From Bacilli bacterium (GTDB lineage Bacteria > Bacillota_I > Bacilli_A > RF39 > UBA660): DNA of 43,228 nt. The notes under the pieces are model-generated. The model worked only from the letters and a program-made list of their open reading frames with translations, did not search any database and had not been told where the DNA came from. Positions 1 through 7,263 of this stretch are shown here, in pieces (the first letter of the stretch is position 1; every line of letters starts with the position of its first letter). The stretch lies in NCBI GenBank assembly GCA_017512495.1, contig JAFWGF010000004.1:1-43228 (forward strand), in the 5' to 3' direction. The translations under genes and the position numbers were made by a program.

Positions 1-129
1 ACAGGATTTAACTTCGTAATATTACCAGCTATATATTATTTATATTTAATTGGTTTTGTAGTAATATATGGAGTAATTGCACAAATAGTAAAAAGTATAT
101 ATATTAAAAAATTTGGTGAGTGGTTATAA
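1..129 (+). CDS. C-terminal end of a probable magnesium-transporting P-type ATPase (partial)
   Basis: Only the last 42 codons are present, read in frame from base 1 to a TAA stop. The peptide is one hydrophobic transmembrane helix followed by a basic tail ending in QIVKSIYIKKFGEWL. That ending closely resembles the C-terminus of bacterial MgtA-type Mg2+ P-type ATPases, which typically finish with a last helix and a (T)Q-(L/I)VK-x3-YI-(K/R)(K/R)FGEWL tail. The catalytic domains lie outside the window, so the assignment rests on this tail alone. Another polytopic membrane protein with a similar ending cannot be excluded. Confidence 0.6.
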   Translation, partial: TGFNFVILPAIYYLYLIGFVVIYGVIAQIVKSIYIKKFGEWL

Positions 130-208
130 TAATTATATAAACATAGTTATATATTTTCACAAATAAGAATTAATTCATATTTGTGTTGCGAGTTATACTG
201 CAATTCAA

Positions 209-242
209 GCTGAAATCAAAGCAAAAAACAATAAGTAATTAA
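209..242 (+). repeat. Degenerate direct repeat, copy A
   Basis: This 34-bp stretch matches 4487-4520 at 30 of 34 positions (one A/T change, three transitions) and is followed in both places by a CTAG-core terminator and a TATAAT promoter. Read as codons it ends in AEIKAKNNK-stop, against AVVKVKNNK-stop in copy B, so both may be tails of a decayed gene. The two copies bracket the genes at 331-4416. Confidence 0.6.
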
Positions 243-250
243 ATTAATAA

Positions 251-275
251 AGACTAGATTTATCTAGTCTTTTTT
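251..275 (+). terminator. Intrinsic terminator, CTAG family
   Basis: Stem AGACTAGAT / ATCTAGTCT with a 2-base centre (about 8 bp with a tetraloop in practice) followed by six T. It probably ends the transcript of the ATPase and its long 3' UTR. Confidence 0.85.
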
Positions 276-300
276 ATAATGGCCAATATAAATAGTAAGG

Positions 301-311
301 CATGATATAAT
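301..311 (+). promoter_or_regulatory. Extended -10 promoter for the DUF1848 gene
   Basis: CATGATATAAT, a TGN-extended -10 with no evident -35. The predicted transcript start near 318 falls at the Shine-Dalgarno sequence (aggagg, 318-323). Confidence 0.65.
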
Positions 312-330
312 CTATATAGGAGGTGTTAAT

Positions 331-1224
331 GTGATTTTAAATATAAGTGGTAGAACTGATATAGTTGCATTCTATTCAGATTGGTTAATGAATCGATTAG
401 AAGAAGGTTTTGTTGATGTAAGGAATCCATTTAATCCAACAATGATAAGTAGAATAATGATGGATGATGTTGATTTGTTGTTCTTTTGTACTAAGAATCC
501 TATACCAATCATAGATAAGTTAAAAGATATAAATAAGAAAATGTATTTTCATATTACTTTAACACCATATAAGAAAGATATAGAACCTAATTTACCACCA
601 AAAAAAGATATTATTGAAGCTATAAAAAAAATATCTAAAATAGTAGGAAAAGATAATTTAGTAATTAGATATGATCCTATATTTATTAATGATAAATATA
701 CGTTGAATTATCATATAAAAGCTTTTGATAAATTATGTGGTCTGTTAGATGGTTATGTAGAAAAAATATTAATATCATTTATTGATGATTATAAGAATGT
801 AAGAAATAATTATAAAATATTAAAATATCGACAATTAACTGAAAACGATTATAAAGTTATTGGAACAAGTTTTAGTAAAAGCGCAAAAAATCATAATATA
901 AAAGTTCATACTTGTGCTGAAATTCATAACTTAGTAGAATATGGTTTTATTAAAGATGAATGTATGTCTAAAGAACTAGCTTTAAAACTAACAGGTAAAA
1001 AGTACAAAAAATGGAATGCTAGAAAGAATGTCCCCTGTGAATGTGTTGAAATGGCTGATATAGGAGTATATAATTCTTGTAAGCATTTTTGTAAGTACTG
1101 CTATGCTAATTATGATGAAAAGCAAGTAAATACTAATTATAATAAACATAATCCAAAATCATCATTATTAACTGGTGAATTAAATGAAGATGATATTATA
1201 AAAGTTAGAAAAAATAACTTATAA
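331..1224 (+). CDS. DUF1848 family protein, radical-SAM-like iron-sulfur protein
   Basis: This 297-residue protein shows the hallmarks of DUF1848: the N-terminal SGRTDIVAFYSDWL and DVRNPFNP segments, then VIRYDPI in the middle. The C-terminal cysteine cluster C250-x3-C254-x2-C257 (CKHFCKYC) looks like a 4Fe-4S site of the radical-SAM/spore-photoproduct-lyase type, here unusually at the C-terminus, with further cysteines at C236 and C238. The reaction is not known for the family. GTG at 331 is the start because aggagg ends 7 nt upstream; the overlapping ATG at 329 is out of frame. It is followed 165 nt later, with its own promoter, by the large twin-HEPN-like gene, and both lie between the 34-bp repeats. 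Confidence 0.8.
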   Translation: MILNISGRTDIVAFYSDWLMNRLEEGFVDVRNPFNPTMISRIMMDDVDLLFFCTKNPIPIIDKLKDINKKMYFHITLTPYKKDIEPNLPPKKDIIEAIKKISKIVGKDNLVIRYDPIFINDKYTLNYHIKAFDKLCGLLDGYVEKILISFIDDYKNVRNNYKILKYRQLTENDYKVIGTSFSKSAKNHNIKVHTCAEIHNLVEYGFIKDECMSKELALKLTGKKYKKWNARKNVPCECVEMADIGVYNSCKHFCKYCYANYDEKQVNTNYNKHNPKSSLLTGELNEDDIIKVRKNNL

Positions 1225-1350
1225 GATTTAGATATTGAGATTTTAGAAAAATCATAAATAATAGTTTCCAGTAAATTAATAAAAGTAAATTATAATATTT
1301 ATTTAAATGGTATGAATAATTGATTGTCAAAATGAAAAAAAATCAAAAGT

Positions 1351-1361
1351 TATGATATAAT
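1351..1361 (+). promoter_or_regulatory. Extended -10 promoter for the 1008-residue protein
   Basis: TATGATATAAT. The Shine-Dalgarno downstream is weak (ggtgag at 1379-1384). A TTGTCA at 1324 is too far away (26 bp) to act as a normal -35. The rest of 1225-1389 is AT-rich with no gene visible. Confidence 0.6.
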
Positions 1362-1389
1362 TATTTATGAAAGAATTTGGTGAGATTTT

Positions 1390-4300
1390 ATGGGTTTATA
1401 TAATTTAGTTAATTCTATTGTGACCTCACAAAGTGAAGAAGATGCAAAAGAATTATTAATGGGAAGTAATATATTATTATTGAATAATAAAGAATACTAT
1501 AATGCAATAATATCAAATTTCATTCAAAAAAAAGAGACAATAATAAAAAAAGAAAATGGTAAAATTGTATTTGATTTGAATAATACAACTGATATTTGGA
1601 ATATAATATTTATAAGTGAATATATAAAAGAGAATGACATTTTATATAAAACATATAATAATCTTTTACTAGAAATAGTTAATATTGAAGGTCAATTATT
1701 GGTAATAAAAAACAAACATAAAACCGCTAAATCAAAAGAAGAACATGCAGCTATAAATACAGAATATCAAAATCTAAATAATGTTTTATCTGCTAAAAAG
1801 AATCAAAGAGACAGTATGAGTGGTGTGATAGAAACATTCTATAGAACCGATTGGATAGAACTTGTTAACACAAATAGTAAAATTGAACAAATGCAGGAAA
1901 TAAACGTTCTAAAGCAAGCTATAAATATAATTCATAAAGTAAGAAATAGCCTTGAACATGATAATATAGATATTGATAAGATAATTGAATTAGATAATGA
2001 TAACTTTAAAATATCCATTCCAATTGAATATTTAGACGGCTTTAATAAAGGAAAAATAATAGCTAATGATGAAGATAGAGTTATAGTAGAAAGAACAAAT
2101 CTAATAGCTCTACCACTCCTAAGTGAATTAAATTGTAATATAGATTCATTACAAAGTATATTTTATAATATAGAGCCAGATTTTTTATCACTACTTCTTG
2201 AAAAATATAATTACAATATAAAAGATATATATAAATTATCAAGAGGTATTTTAAAAAATAGTCAGAAAACAAAGGAATTACTTAATAAAGGAATAGATAT
2301 TGAACTTATTGAAAAAATTCCATATATGGTGGCTGATTCATTTACAAGTACACAAGAAATTATTGATATGATAAATTATTTGACCAAAGAGAATATGCTG
2401 GATAAAATAGGAAAAATCACTCCATATGCTTTTAAAAACGCTGATATTTTAGACATATATTTAAAAAACGGAATCGATTTAGATATTATAAATAGTTTTG
2501 AATGGGGAGCATTTGTTAATCCTTTATATGCAATTTCATTACTTGAAAAAGTTAATATATTAAAAGAAAATGGCATTAATTTTTCAAAATTAATAAAAAG
2601 ATTTTCAAACAAGAGGGATGTTAATAGAATACCCTTTGACTATGCAAAAGAAATAATTAGATTTACAAATAGATTAAAGGAAAATAATATACCCATTGAG
2701 GTATTATATGATGAAAATTTACTAAAAGAGGAATTGTTTGAAAATAGTGAAAACTTTAAAAAAATGTATATGGAAGATGACGTTTTTATTCCATTAATTA
2801 GACCTGTTTTTTGGTTTGCAATTTCCACTGATGGAAAAAGTTTTGATCCAAACAATTGGATAGTAGATGAGTTAACTAAAAATGGAATTAAACATAATGA
2901 AATAGGTATTTATGGTCAAAATTTTGAAAAACTTAAAACTGTATTAATCAATAATAATCTATATCCAATGAGTGAAGATAATAATAATACTTATATAGCA
3001 CTAGAATTATTACGAGTAATGGAATACTTAGATAAAGAGGGTACATTTTATGAAAACGTTTCAATCTTTGATAATATAAGTTATTTAGTTAAAAATGGAG
3101 TAAATATTGAAATAATAGATTCAATGTCAATCGATGCAATAGTAAATGCTAAACAAACATTGTTTTTTATACAACAAGGAATTCGTTACGATGAAATAGC
3201 AAAAATTCCAGCATCTGGTTATAGGTATCCAAAAGAAACCATAACTTTCATTAAATTTTTAAAAGAAAATGATTTATCTTTAGAAATAGTAAATGATGAT
3301 TTGTTTCTGTATCCTTTGAATTCAATTAATTTATTAAAATCAATTCCAAAAGATAAAATGCATATTGTTAGAAGTCTATCAGAATTGTCAATTTCTAATA
3401 TTGATGAAACAATAGAAATAATTAATACACTTACAGAGTATAATATAAATTTTGATAATATATCTTTGAATTTTATTGAAGGAGCAGAATCGTCAATCTC
3501 TTTAATTAAATGGTTAGAAGAAAAAAAATATAATATAAGAGTTCTAGAAAAACTTCCAGCATGTGCTTTCTTTAGGTTTAATGAAATGGATCAATTGCAA
3601 AATATATTAAAATATTTTGAACAATCCTGGAAGAAATATGAAAATTTACCTGATAATGGAAAAAGTTATCTAGAACAAACAGAGGAAGTAATAGAAGTTT
3701 TATTTAATAATGGATATACAGTTGATAAAGAAATCCCTACAAAAATATTTAGTGTTCCTAATGTTAAAGATCAAAATATTGAGTATTTATTAAAGTTAGT
3801 TAATTATGAATATAAAAAATTAGATGAGTTTCCAGATGAATTTTACACATGTAATTATGAAATATTAGAACACATGTGTAAAAATTATAATTACAATTTA
3901 TGTAAAAGTATTTTTGGGCTAGATAATCCAAAATTAATAGCAACATTAATATATGGAAATTCTGTATTTAGTCAATATCAAAAACAAAATCAAGACGACT
4001 TATTAATTGACATAGATCCAATAACAATAATTCATGCTGGATTTAATACAAGCATGATGTATAAGAATAGTATAAATGTTAGTGACTGGAATCAAGAAAC
4101 ATATCTTGCAAGATTTATAAATGATGAGAACCAGCAACCTCGTGATAATATTGAAATGAAAAGGTACATATTAGATAAGTTTAGAAATGCATTTGCTCAC
4201 TTTAGATTTAAACCTGTTATAGACAATAATGGTGAAATAGTAACTGATAAAATTCATATTTATGATAAATATGATGAAAGCAATGATACAAATTTTGATA

Positions 4301-4416
4301 TTATTTTAGATATAAAAGACTTTGTTGAAATAACTCGACAAGTAGAAAAAGGTTTACTTCAGAAAAAAGACGAAATGTTCGATATTAATGAAGAAAACAG
4401 ATTTAAAAAAAGATAA
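1390..4416 (+). CDS. Large unrecognised protein: HEPN-like domain, helical-repeat solenoid, second HEPN-like domain
   Basis: I do not recognise a named family for this 1008-residue soluble protein. Two RX4H motifs typical of HEPN domains are visible: R185-NSLE-H190 (context HKVRNSLEHDN) and R932-NAFA-H937 (context LDKFRNAFAHFRF). Each is followed by a short strand-rich stretch ending in a helix (ISIPIEYLDGF; IILDIKDFVEITRQVEKGL), which suggests the same fold twice. Residues 90-140 are probably coiled coil. Roughly residues 260-800 hold about ten repeats spaced 34-38 residues apart with a core like L-x-(K/E)-N-G-I-x-(I/L)-x-x-(I/L) (LNKGIDIELIEKI, LKNGIDLDIINSF, LVKNGVNIEIIDSM), consistent with an alpha-solenoid. 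HEPN proteins of this motif are often RNases in toxin-antitoxin or phage defence; that function is inferred, not shown. No signal peptide or membrane segment. Confidence 0.55.
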   Translation: MGLYNLVNSIVTSQSEEDAKELLMGSNILLLNNKEYYNAIISNFIQKKETIIKKENGKIVFDLNNTTDIWNIIFISEYIKENDILYKTYNNLLLEIVNIEGQLLVIKNKHKTAKSKEEHAAINTEYQNLNNVLSAKKNQRDSMSGVIETFYRTDWIELVNTNSKIEQMQEINVLKQAINIIHKVRNSLEHDNIDIDKIIELDNDNFKISIPIEYLDGFNKGKIIANDEDRVIVERTNLIALPLLSELNCNIDSLQSIFYNIEPDFLSLLLEKYNYNIKDIYKLSRGILKNSQKTKELLNKGIDIELIEKIPYMVADSFTSTQEIIDMINYLTKENMLDKIGKITPYAFKNADILDIYLKNGIDLDIINSFEWGAFVNPLYAISLLEKVNILKENGINFSKLIKRFSNKRDVNRIPFDYAKEIIRFTNRLKENNIPIEVLYDENLLKEELFENSENFKKMYMEDDVFIPLIRPVFWFAISTDGKSFDPNNWIVDELTKNGIKHNEIGIYGQNFEKLKTVLINNNLYPMSEDNNNTYIALELLRVMEYLDKEGTFYENVSIFDNISYLVKNGVNIEIIDSMSIDAIVNAKQTLFFIQQGIRYDEIAKIPASGYRYPKETITFIKFLKENDLSLEIVNDDLFLYPLNSINLLKSIPKDKMHIVRSLSELSISNIDETIEIINTLTEYNINFDNISLNFIEGAESSISLIKWLEEKKYNIRVLEKLPACAFFRFNEMDQLQNILKYFEQSWKKYENLPDNGKSYLEQTEEVIEVLFNNGYTVDKEIPTKIFSVPNVKDQNIEYLLKLVNYEYKKLDEFPDEFYTCNYEILEHMCKNYNYNLCKSIFGLDNPKLIATLIYGNSVFSQYQKQNQDDLLIDIDPITIIHAGFNTSMMYKNSINVSDWNQETYLARFINDENQQPRDNIEMKRYILDKFRNAFAHFRFKPVIDNNGEIVTDKIHIYDKYDESNDTNFDIILDIKDFVEITRQVEKGLLQKKDEMFDINEENRFKKR

Positions 4417-4486
4417 TATCGTGAAAAAACATCTTTACTACAATGCTCAAATATAATTAAGTTATGTTAGTCTTATATAGAGTTAG

Positions 4487-4520
4487 GCTGTAGTCAAAGT
4501 AAAAAATAATAAGTAATTAA
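4487..4520 (+). repeat. Degenerate direct repeat, copy B
   Basis: Partner of 209-242 (30 of 34 identical). It lies just downstream of the twin-HEPN-like gene and just upstream of terminator 4528-4551, the same order as in copy A. Confidence 0.6.
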
Positions 4521-4527
4521 AAATTGT

Positions 4528-4551
4528 GACTAGAGAAATCTAGTCTTTTTT
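4528..4551 (+). terminator. Intrinsic terminator, CTAG family
   Basis: GACTAGA - GAAA loop - TCTAGTC, 7 bp, followed by six T. It separates the 1008-residue gene from the WYL regulator. Confidence 0.85.
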
Positions 4552-4561
4552 ATGGTATAAT
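4551..4561 (+). promoter_or_regulatory. Extended -10 promoter for the WYL regulator
   Basis: TATGGTATAAT directly abuts the T-tract of the preceding terminator. The start codon is 16 nt beyond the -10, so the predicted leader is about 10 nt. Confidence 0.65.
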
Positions 4562-4577
4562 TTATAGAGGTGATAAT

Positions 4578-5054
4578 ATGTCTAAATTGTCTAATGTACT
4601 TATGATGTTACAATTACTTCAGAATAAAAGAAAATATAGTATAAAAGAATTAGCCGAGAAATTAGAAGTATCTCCAAGAATGATAAGACAATATAAAGAT
4701 GAATTAGAATATGCAGGTATTTATATTGAAACAATATATGGACCTTATGGAGGATATGTGTTAAATCAAGATGTTAAAATACCTGAAAAATTTATCAAAC
4801 CAAAAAATATTAAATTAGATAATAGAGAATATTATAACTTATTAAGTAAATGTATTAACAGTCATAATAAATGCTATATAGAGTATTACTCAAAAGAACA
4901 TGATAAAATTACTAAGAGAGTAATTAGACCATATAATTTAATGGTATTAGATAATGAATGGGGAGTAGCAGCTTATTGTGAAAACAAACAAGAAATAAGA
5001 CATTTTTATCTAGATAGAATTAGTAAATTAGAAGTACTAGATGAAAAATATTAA
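4578..5054 (+). CDS. Compact HTH-WYL transcriptional regulator
   Basis: Residues 1-60 form an HTH_11/DeoR-type winged helix (YSIKELAEKLEVSPRMIRQYKDEL) ending in the wing motif YGPYGGYVL. Residues 85-158 are a WYL domain (IEYYSKEHDKITKRVIRPY, then DNEWGVAAYC and HFYLDRISKLEVL). In the WYL signature the tryptophan is kept but YL is replaced by GV. At 158 residues it is half the usual length of YafY/WYL regulators, because the linker between domains and the C-terminal WCX extension are missing. WYL domains bind nucleotides or nucleic acid, and several WYL regulators control phage-defence operons. Neighbours are a HEPN-like gene upstream and a HAD-NADAR gene downstream, with an inverted repeat in between. 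Targets are not known. Confidence 0.85.
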   Translation: MSKLSNVLMMLQLLQNKRKYSIKELAEKLEVSPRMIRQYKDELEYAGIYIETIYGPYGGYVLNQDVKIPEKFIKPKNIKLDNREYYNLLSKCINSHNKCYIEYYSKEHDKITKRVIRPYNLMVLDNEWGVAAYCENKQEIRHFYLDRISKLEVLDEKY

Positions 5055-5073
5055 TGTGACATAAATACTTCCA

Positions 5074-5097
5074 CATAATATAGTAAAGTATATTATG
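5074..5097. promoter_or_regulatory. Inverted repeat, candidate operator upstream of HAD-NADAR
   Basis: CATAATATA - gtaaag - TATATTATG, a perfect 9-bp inverted repeat with a 6-bp centre, in the 59-bp gap between the WYL regulator and the HAD-NADAR gene. It could be an operator for the neighbouring regulator or an mRNA hairpin just ahead of the Shine-Dalgarno (aaaggaag). No classical promoter is otherwise obvious here. Confidence 0.5.
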
Positions 5098-5113
5098 AAA
5101 GGAAGATGATCGT

Positions 5114-6112
5114 ATGACGTATATTGATTTTGATGGTGTTATATTAGATACTGAAGATTTAATGTTTGAAGAATGGAGAAAGATTCCTAATAGACATTCA
5201 TTATCGGAAACTGAGAAAATAGAATATCTAAAGCATGTTGATTGGAATTATGTTTTAAAAAATGCTGAACCTATTAATAATTCTATTAAATATTTAAAAC
5301 TTATGGATTCAAAAAATACTTTTATACTTACGAAAGTTCATTCATTAGAAGAAGGAACAGCAAAAATAAATTGGGTTAAAGAACAAAATATTAGACTTAG
5401 AGTAATATTAGTACCATATTACTTAAGAAAATGTGATGTTGTAGACCCTAGTGATAGTGTTTTAATTGATGATTGTTTAAATACTCTACGTGAATGGGAA
5501 GAGAATAATGGTAAAGTGATTTTTTTCGATAAAGATAATGATAATTGTGATAGTTGGCATGAGCAAAATGTAAATAACTATAAATGTATAGATAATTTAG
5601 CTGAATTCGTAAATATGAATAATCAAGTTAAACTTGATCAATATAGAGATATTTGGATGTCAGAAAAATTTGATGATGTTATAGGATTTTATCCAAGAGA
5701 GTTTTATCCATTAGATAATTTTTCATCATTTAAAGTGGAAGTAGATGGATATTTATATGCTTCTTTAGAAGAAGCATTTCAAAGTTCATTATTTTTACCT
5801 GATTATCCTGGAATAGCAGAACGAATTAAGAATAGTCATTCGGCACATGAAGCTCAAAAGATTATGTTTGCTAATATTGATAAAGTAAAATATTCAAATG
5901 AAGAACAAGTTACTATAATGGAAAAGTTACTTAGGTTAAAAATAGAACAAAATCCATACGTTTTGAAAAAATTACTAGAAACTAAGAATTACTTAATAGT
6001 AGAGGATTCTCCAAAAGATAATTTTTGGGGATGGGGAATAAATAGAGATGGTCAAAATCAATTAGGAAAGTTATGGATGAAATTAAGAGAAGAATTAAGA
6101 AATAAAGACTAG
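5114..6112 (+). CDS. HAD-like phosphatase fused to a NADAR domain
   Basis: Residues 1-175 are a HAD-superfamily domain. The catalytic DxD motif is IDFDGVILDTE near the N-terminus, and LIDDCLNTLREWEENNGKVIFF carries the distal acidic pair, resembling 5'(3')-deoxyribonucleotidase-type HADs. Residues 195-330 are a NADAR (YbiA-like) domain: VDGYLYASLEEAFQ, SHSAHEAQKIMF, then the signature EDSPKDNFWGWG and GQNQLGKLWMKLR. NADAR proteins hydrolyse ADP-ribose linkages, including ADP-ribose on guanine in DNA, and some act as antitoxins to DarT-type toxins. The fusion suggests two-step removal or recycling of an ADP-ribosylated or phosphorylated nucleotide; that is inference. Its TAG stop sits inside the terminator stem. 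Confidence 0.85.
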   Translation: MTYIDFDGVILDTEDLMFEEWRKIPNRHSLSETEKIEYLKHVDWNYVLKNAEPINNSIKYLKLMDSKNTFILTKVHSLEEGTAKINWVKEQNIRLRVILVPYYLRKCDVVDPSDSVLIDDCLNTLREWEENNGKVIFFDKDNDNCDSWHEQNVNNYKCIDNLAEFVNMNNQVKLDQYRDIWMSEKFDDVIGFYPREFYPLDNFSSFKVEVDGYLYASLEEAFQSSLFLPDYPGIAERIKNSHSAHEAQKIMFANIDKVKYSNEEQVTIMEKLLRLKIEQNPYVLKKLLETKNYLIVEDSPKDNFWGWGINRDGQNQLGKLWMKLREELRNKD

Positions 6113-6130
6113 GATATCTAGTCTTTTTTT
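6106..6130 (+). terminator. Intrinsic terminator containing the HAD-NADAR stop codon
   Basis: AGACTAG - gatat - CTAGTCT, then seven T. The stop TAG (6110-6112) is the last triplet of the 5' arm. Confidence 0.88.
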
Positions 6131-6131
6131 G

Positions 6132-6140
6132 TGATATAAT
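6132..6140 (+). promoter_or_regulatory. Extended -10 promoter
   Basis: TGATATAAT immediately after the terminator T-run. The predicted leader to the GTG at 6161 is about 14 nt. Confidence 0.65.
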
Positions 6141-6160
6141 AGTTTACGGAGAGTGATAGA

Positions 6161-6487
6161 GTGAGTTTTACAATTAATATTTATTATAAAGGAAAAAATG
6201 GTTCTGCTAGGGAATTTGCTAATGAAATGATTTCTTCTGGAATAGTAGAAGAAATAAGAAGTAAAAGTGGTAATCTAAGATATGAATATTTTGAACCAAT
6301 GGATGATAAAGAGACAATATTACTTATTGATAGTTGGGAGAATCAAGATGCACTTGATAAACATCATAAATCAGATATTATGAATAAAATAATGGAATTA
6401 AGAAATAAATATGATTTACATATGAAAGTAGAAAAATATGTTTTGGATGATAGTAATAAACAAGATGAAAAATATATAAGAAAGTAG
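6161..6487 (+). CDS. Antibiotic-biosynthesis monooxygenase (ABM) domain protein, putative quinol monooxygenase
   Basis: A 108-residue single-domain protein with the dimeric alpha-beta barrel ABM pattern: a first strand followed by a helix (SAREFANEMISSGIVEEIRSK), then YEYFEPMDDKETILLIDSW and the conserved NQDALDKHHKSD helix. Relatives include YgiN-like quinol monooxygenases and heme-degrading enzymes. No heme-ligand pattern is clear, so the substrate is open. The start is GTG, with an imperfect Shine-Dalgarno (ggagagtgat). It leads a short run with the GNAT-YoaP gene 8 nt downstream. Confidence 0.8.
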   Translation: MSFTINIYYKGKNGSAREFANEMISSGIVEEIRSKSGNLRYEYFEPMDDKETILLIDSWENQDALDKHHKSDIMNKIMELRNKYDLHMKVEKYVLDDSNKQDEKYIRK

Positions 6488-6495
6488 GAATAAGT

Positions 6496-7239
6496 ATGAA
6501 TGAGTATATTAATTTAGATGAAAAAAATATTGATGAAGAGCACATTTGCTGTGCAATTGGTGATCCTAAACATCAAGATGGCGTAGACAAAAAGAAAGAA
6601 TGGATCAAAAGTAAATTGAAAGATGGCCATGTATTTAGAAAGTTAAATGCAAGAGGTAAAATCTTCATTGAATATGAACCAATTGAAACAGCTTGGGCTC
6701 CTATTAATGGTAAAAACTATATGTATATTTATTGTTTATGGGTAGCAGGTAGTTTTAAAGGAAAAGGTATTGGTAAAGAATTATTAGAATATGCTATAGA
6801 AGATGCTAAAAAGAAAAAAATGAGTGGTATTTGTACAATAGTTACTCAAAAGAAAAAACCATTTATTGGTGATAAGAAATTTTTTGAACATTTTGGATTT
6901 AAAGTAGTAGATACTATTAATGACTATGAATTGATGGTATTACAATTTGATGATAAAGAAATACCTAAATTTAATGACAATGCTCGTAAGATGGAAATTG
7001 ATAGTCAAGACTTTACTATTTATTATTCTAATGAATGTCCTTATGTAGAATATGAAGTAAAAGAATTATCTGATTATGCTAAAGAAAAAGGTATTAAATT
7101 GAACTTTGTAAAGATAGATACACTGGAAAAAGCTAAAAATGCTCCATGTATAATTAATAACTGGGCTAACTTTTATAAAGGAAAATTTATATCAAATACA
7201 ATTCTTAATGCTAATGCATTTGCAAAATTATTAAAATAA
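6496..7239 (+). CDS. GNAT N-acetyltransferase with C-terminal YoaP domain
   Basis: This is the two-domain architecture seen in YoaP-like acetyltransferases. Residues 1-150 are a GNAT fold with the acetyl-CoA loop VAGSFKGKGIGKELLEYA and the terminal KKFFEHFGFKVVDT. Residues 165-247 are the YoaP domain, a thioredoxin-like fold with YYSNECPYVEYEVKELSDYA, FVKIDTLEKAKNAPCIINNW and FYKGKFISN. Only the first cysteine of a CxxC-like position is present (CPYV). The substrate is unknown. It lies 8 nt after the ABM gene and so is probably co-transcribed with it. Confidence 0.88.
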   Translation: MNEYINLDEKNIDEEHICCAIGDPKHQDGVDKKKEWIKSKLKDGHVFRKLNARGKIFIEYEPIETAWAPINGKNYMYIYCLWVAGSFKGKGIGKELLEYAIEDAKKKKMSGICTIVTQKKKPFIGDKKFFEHFGFKVVDTINDYELMVLQFDDKEIPKFNDNARKMEIDSQDFTIYYSNECPYVEYEVKELSDYAKEKGIKLNFVKIDTLEKAKNAPCIINNWANFYKGKFISNTILNANAFAKLLK

Positions 7240-7263
7240 TTATAATAATGATTAGGTGATATT

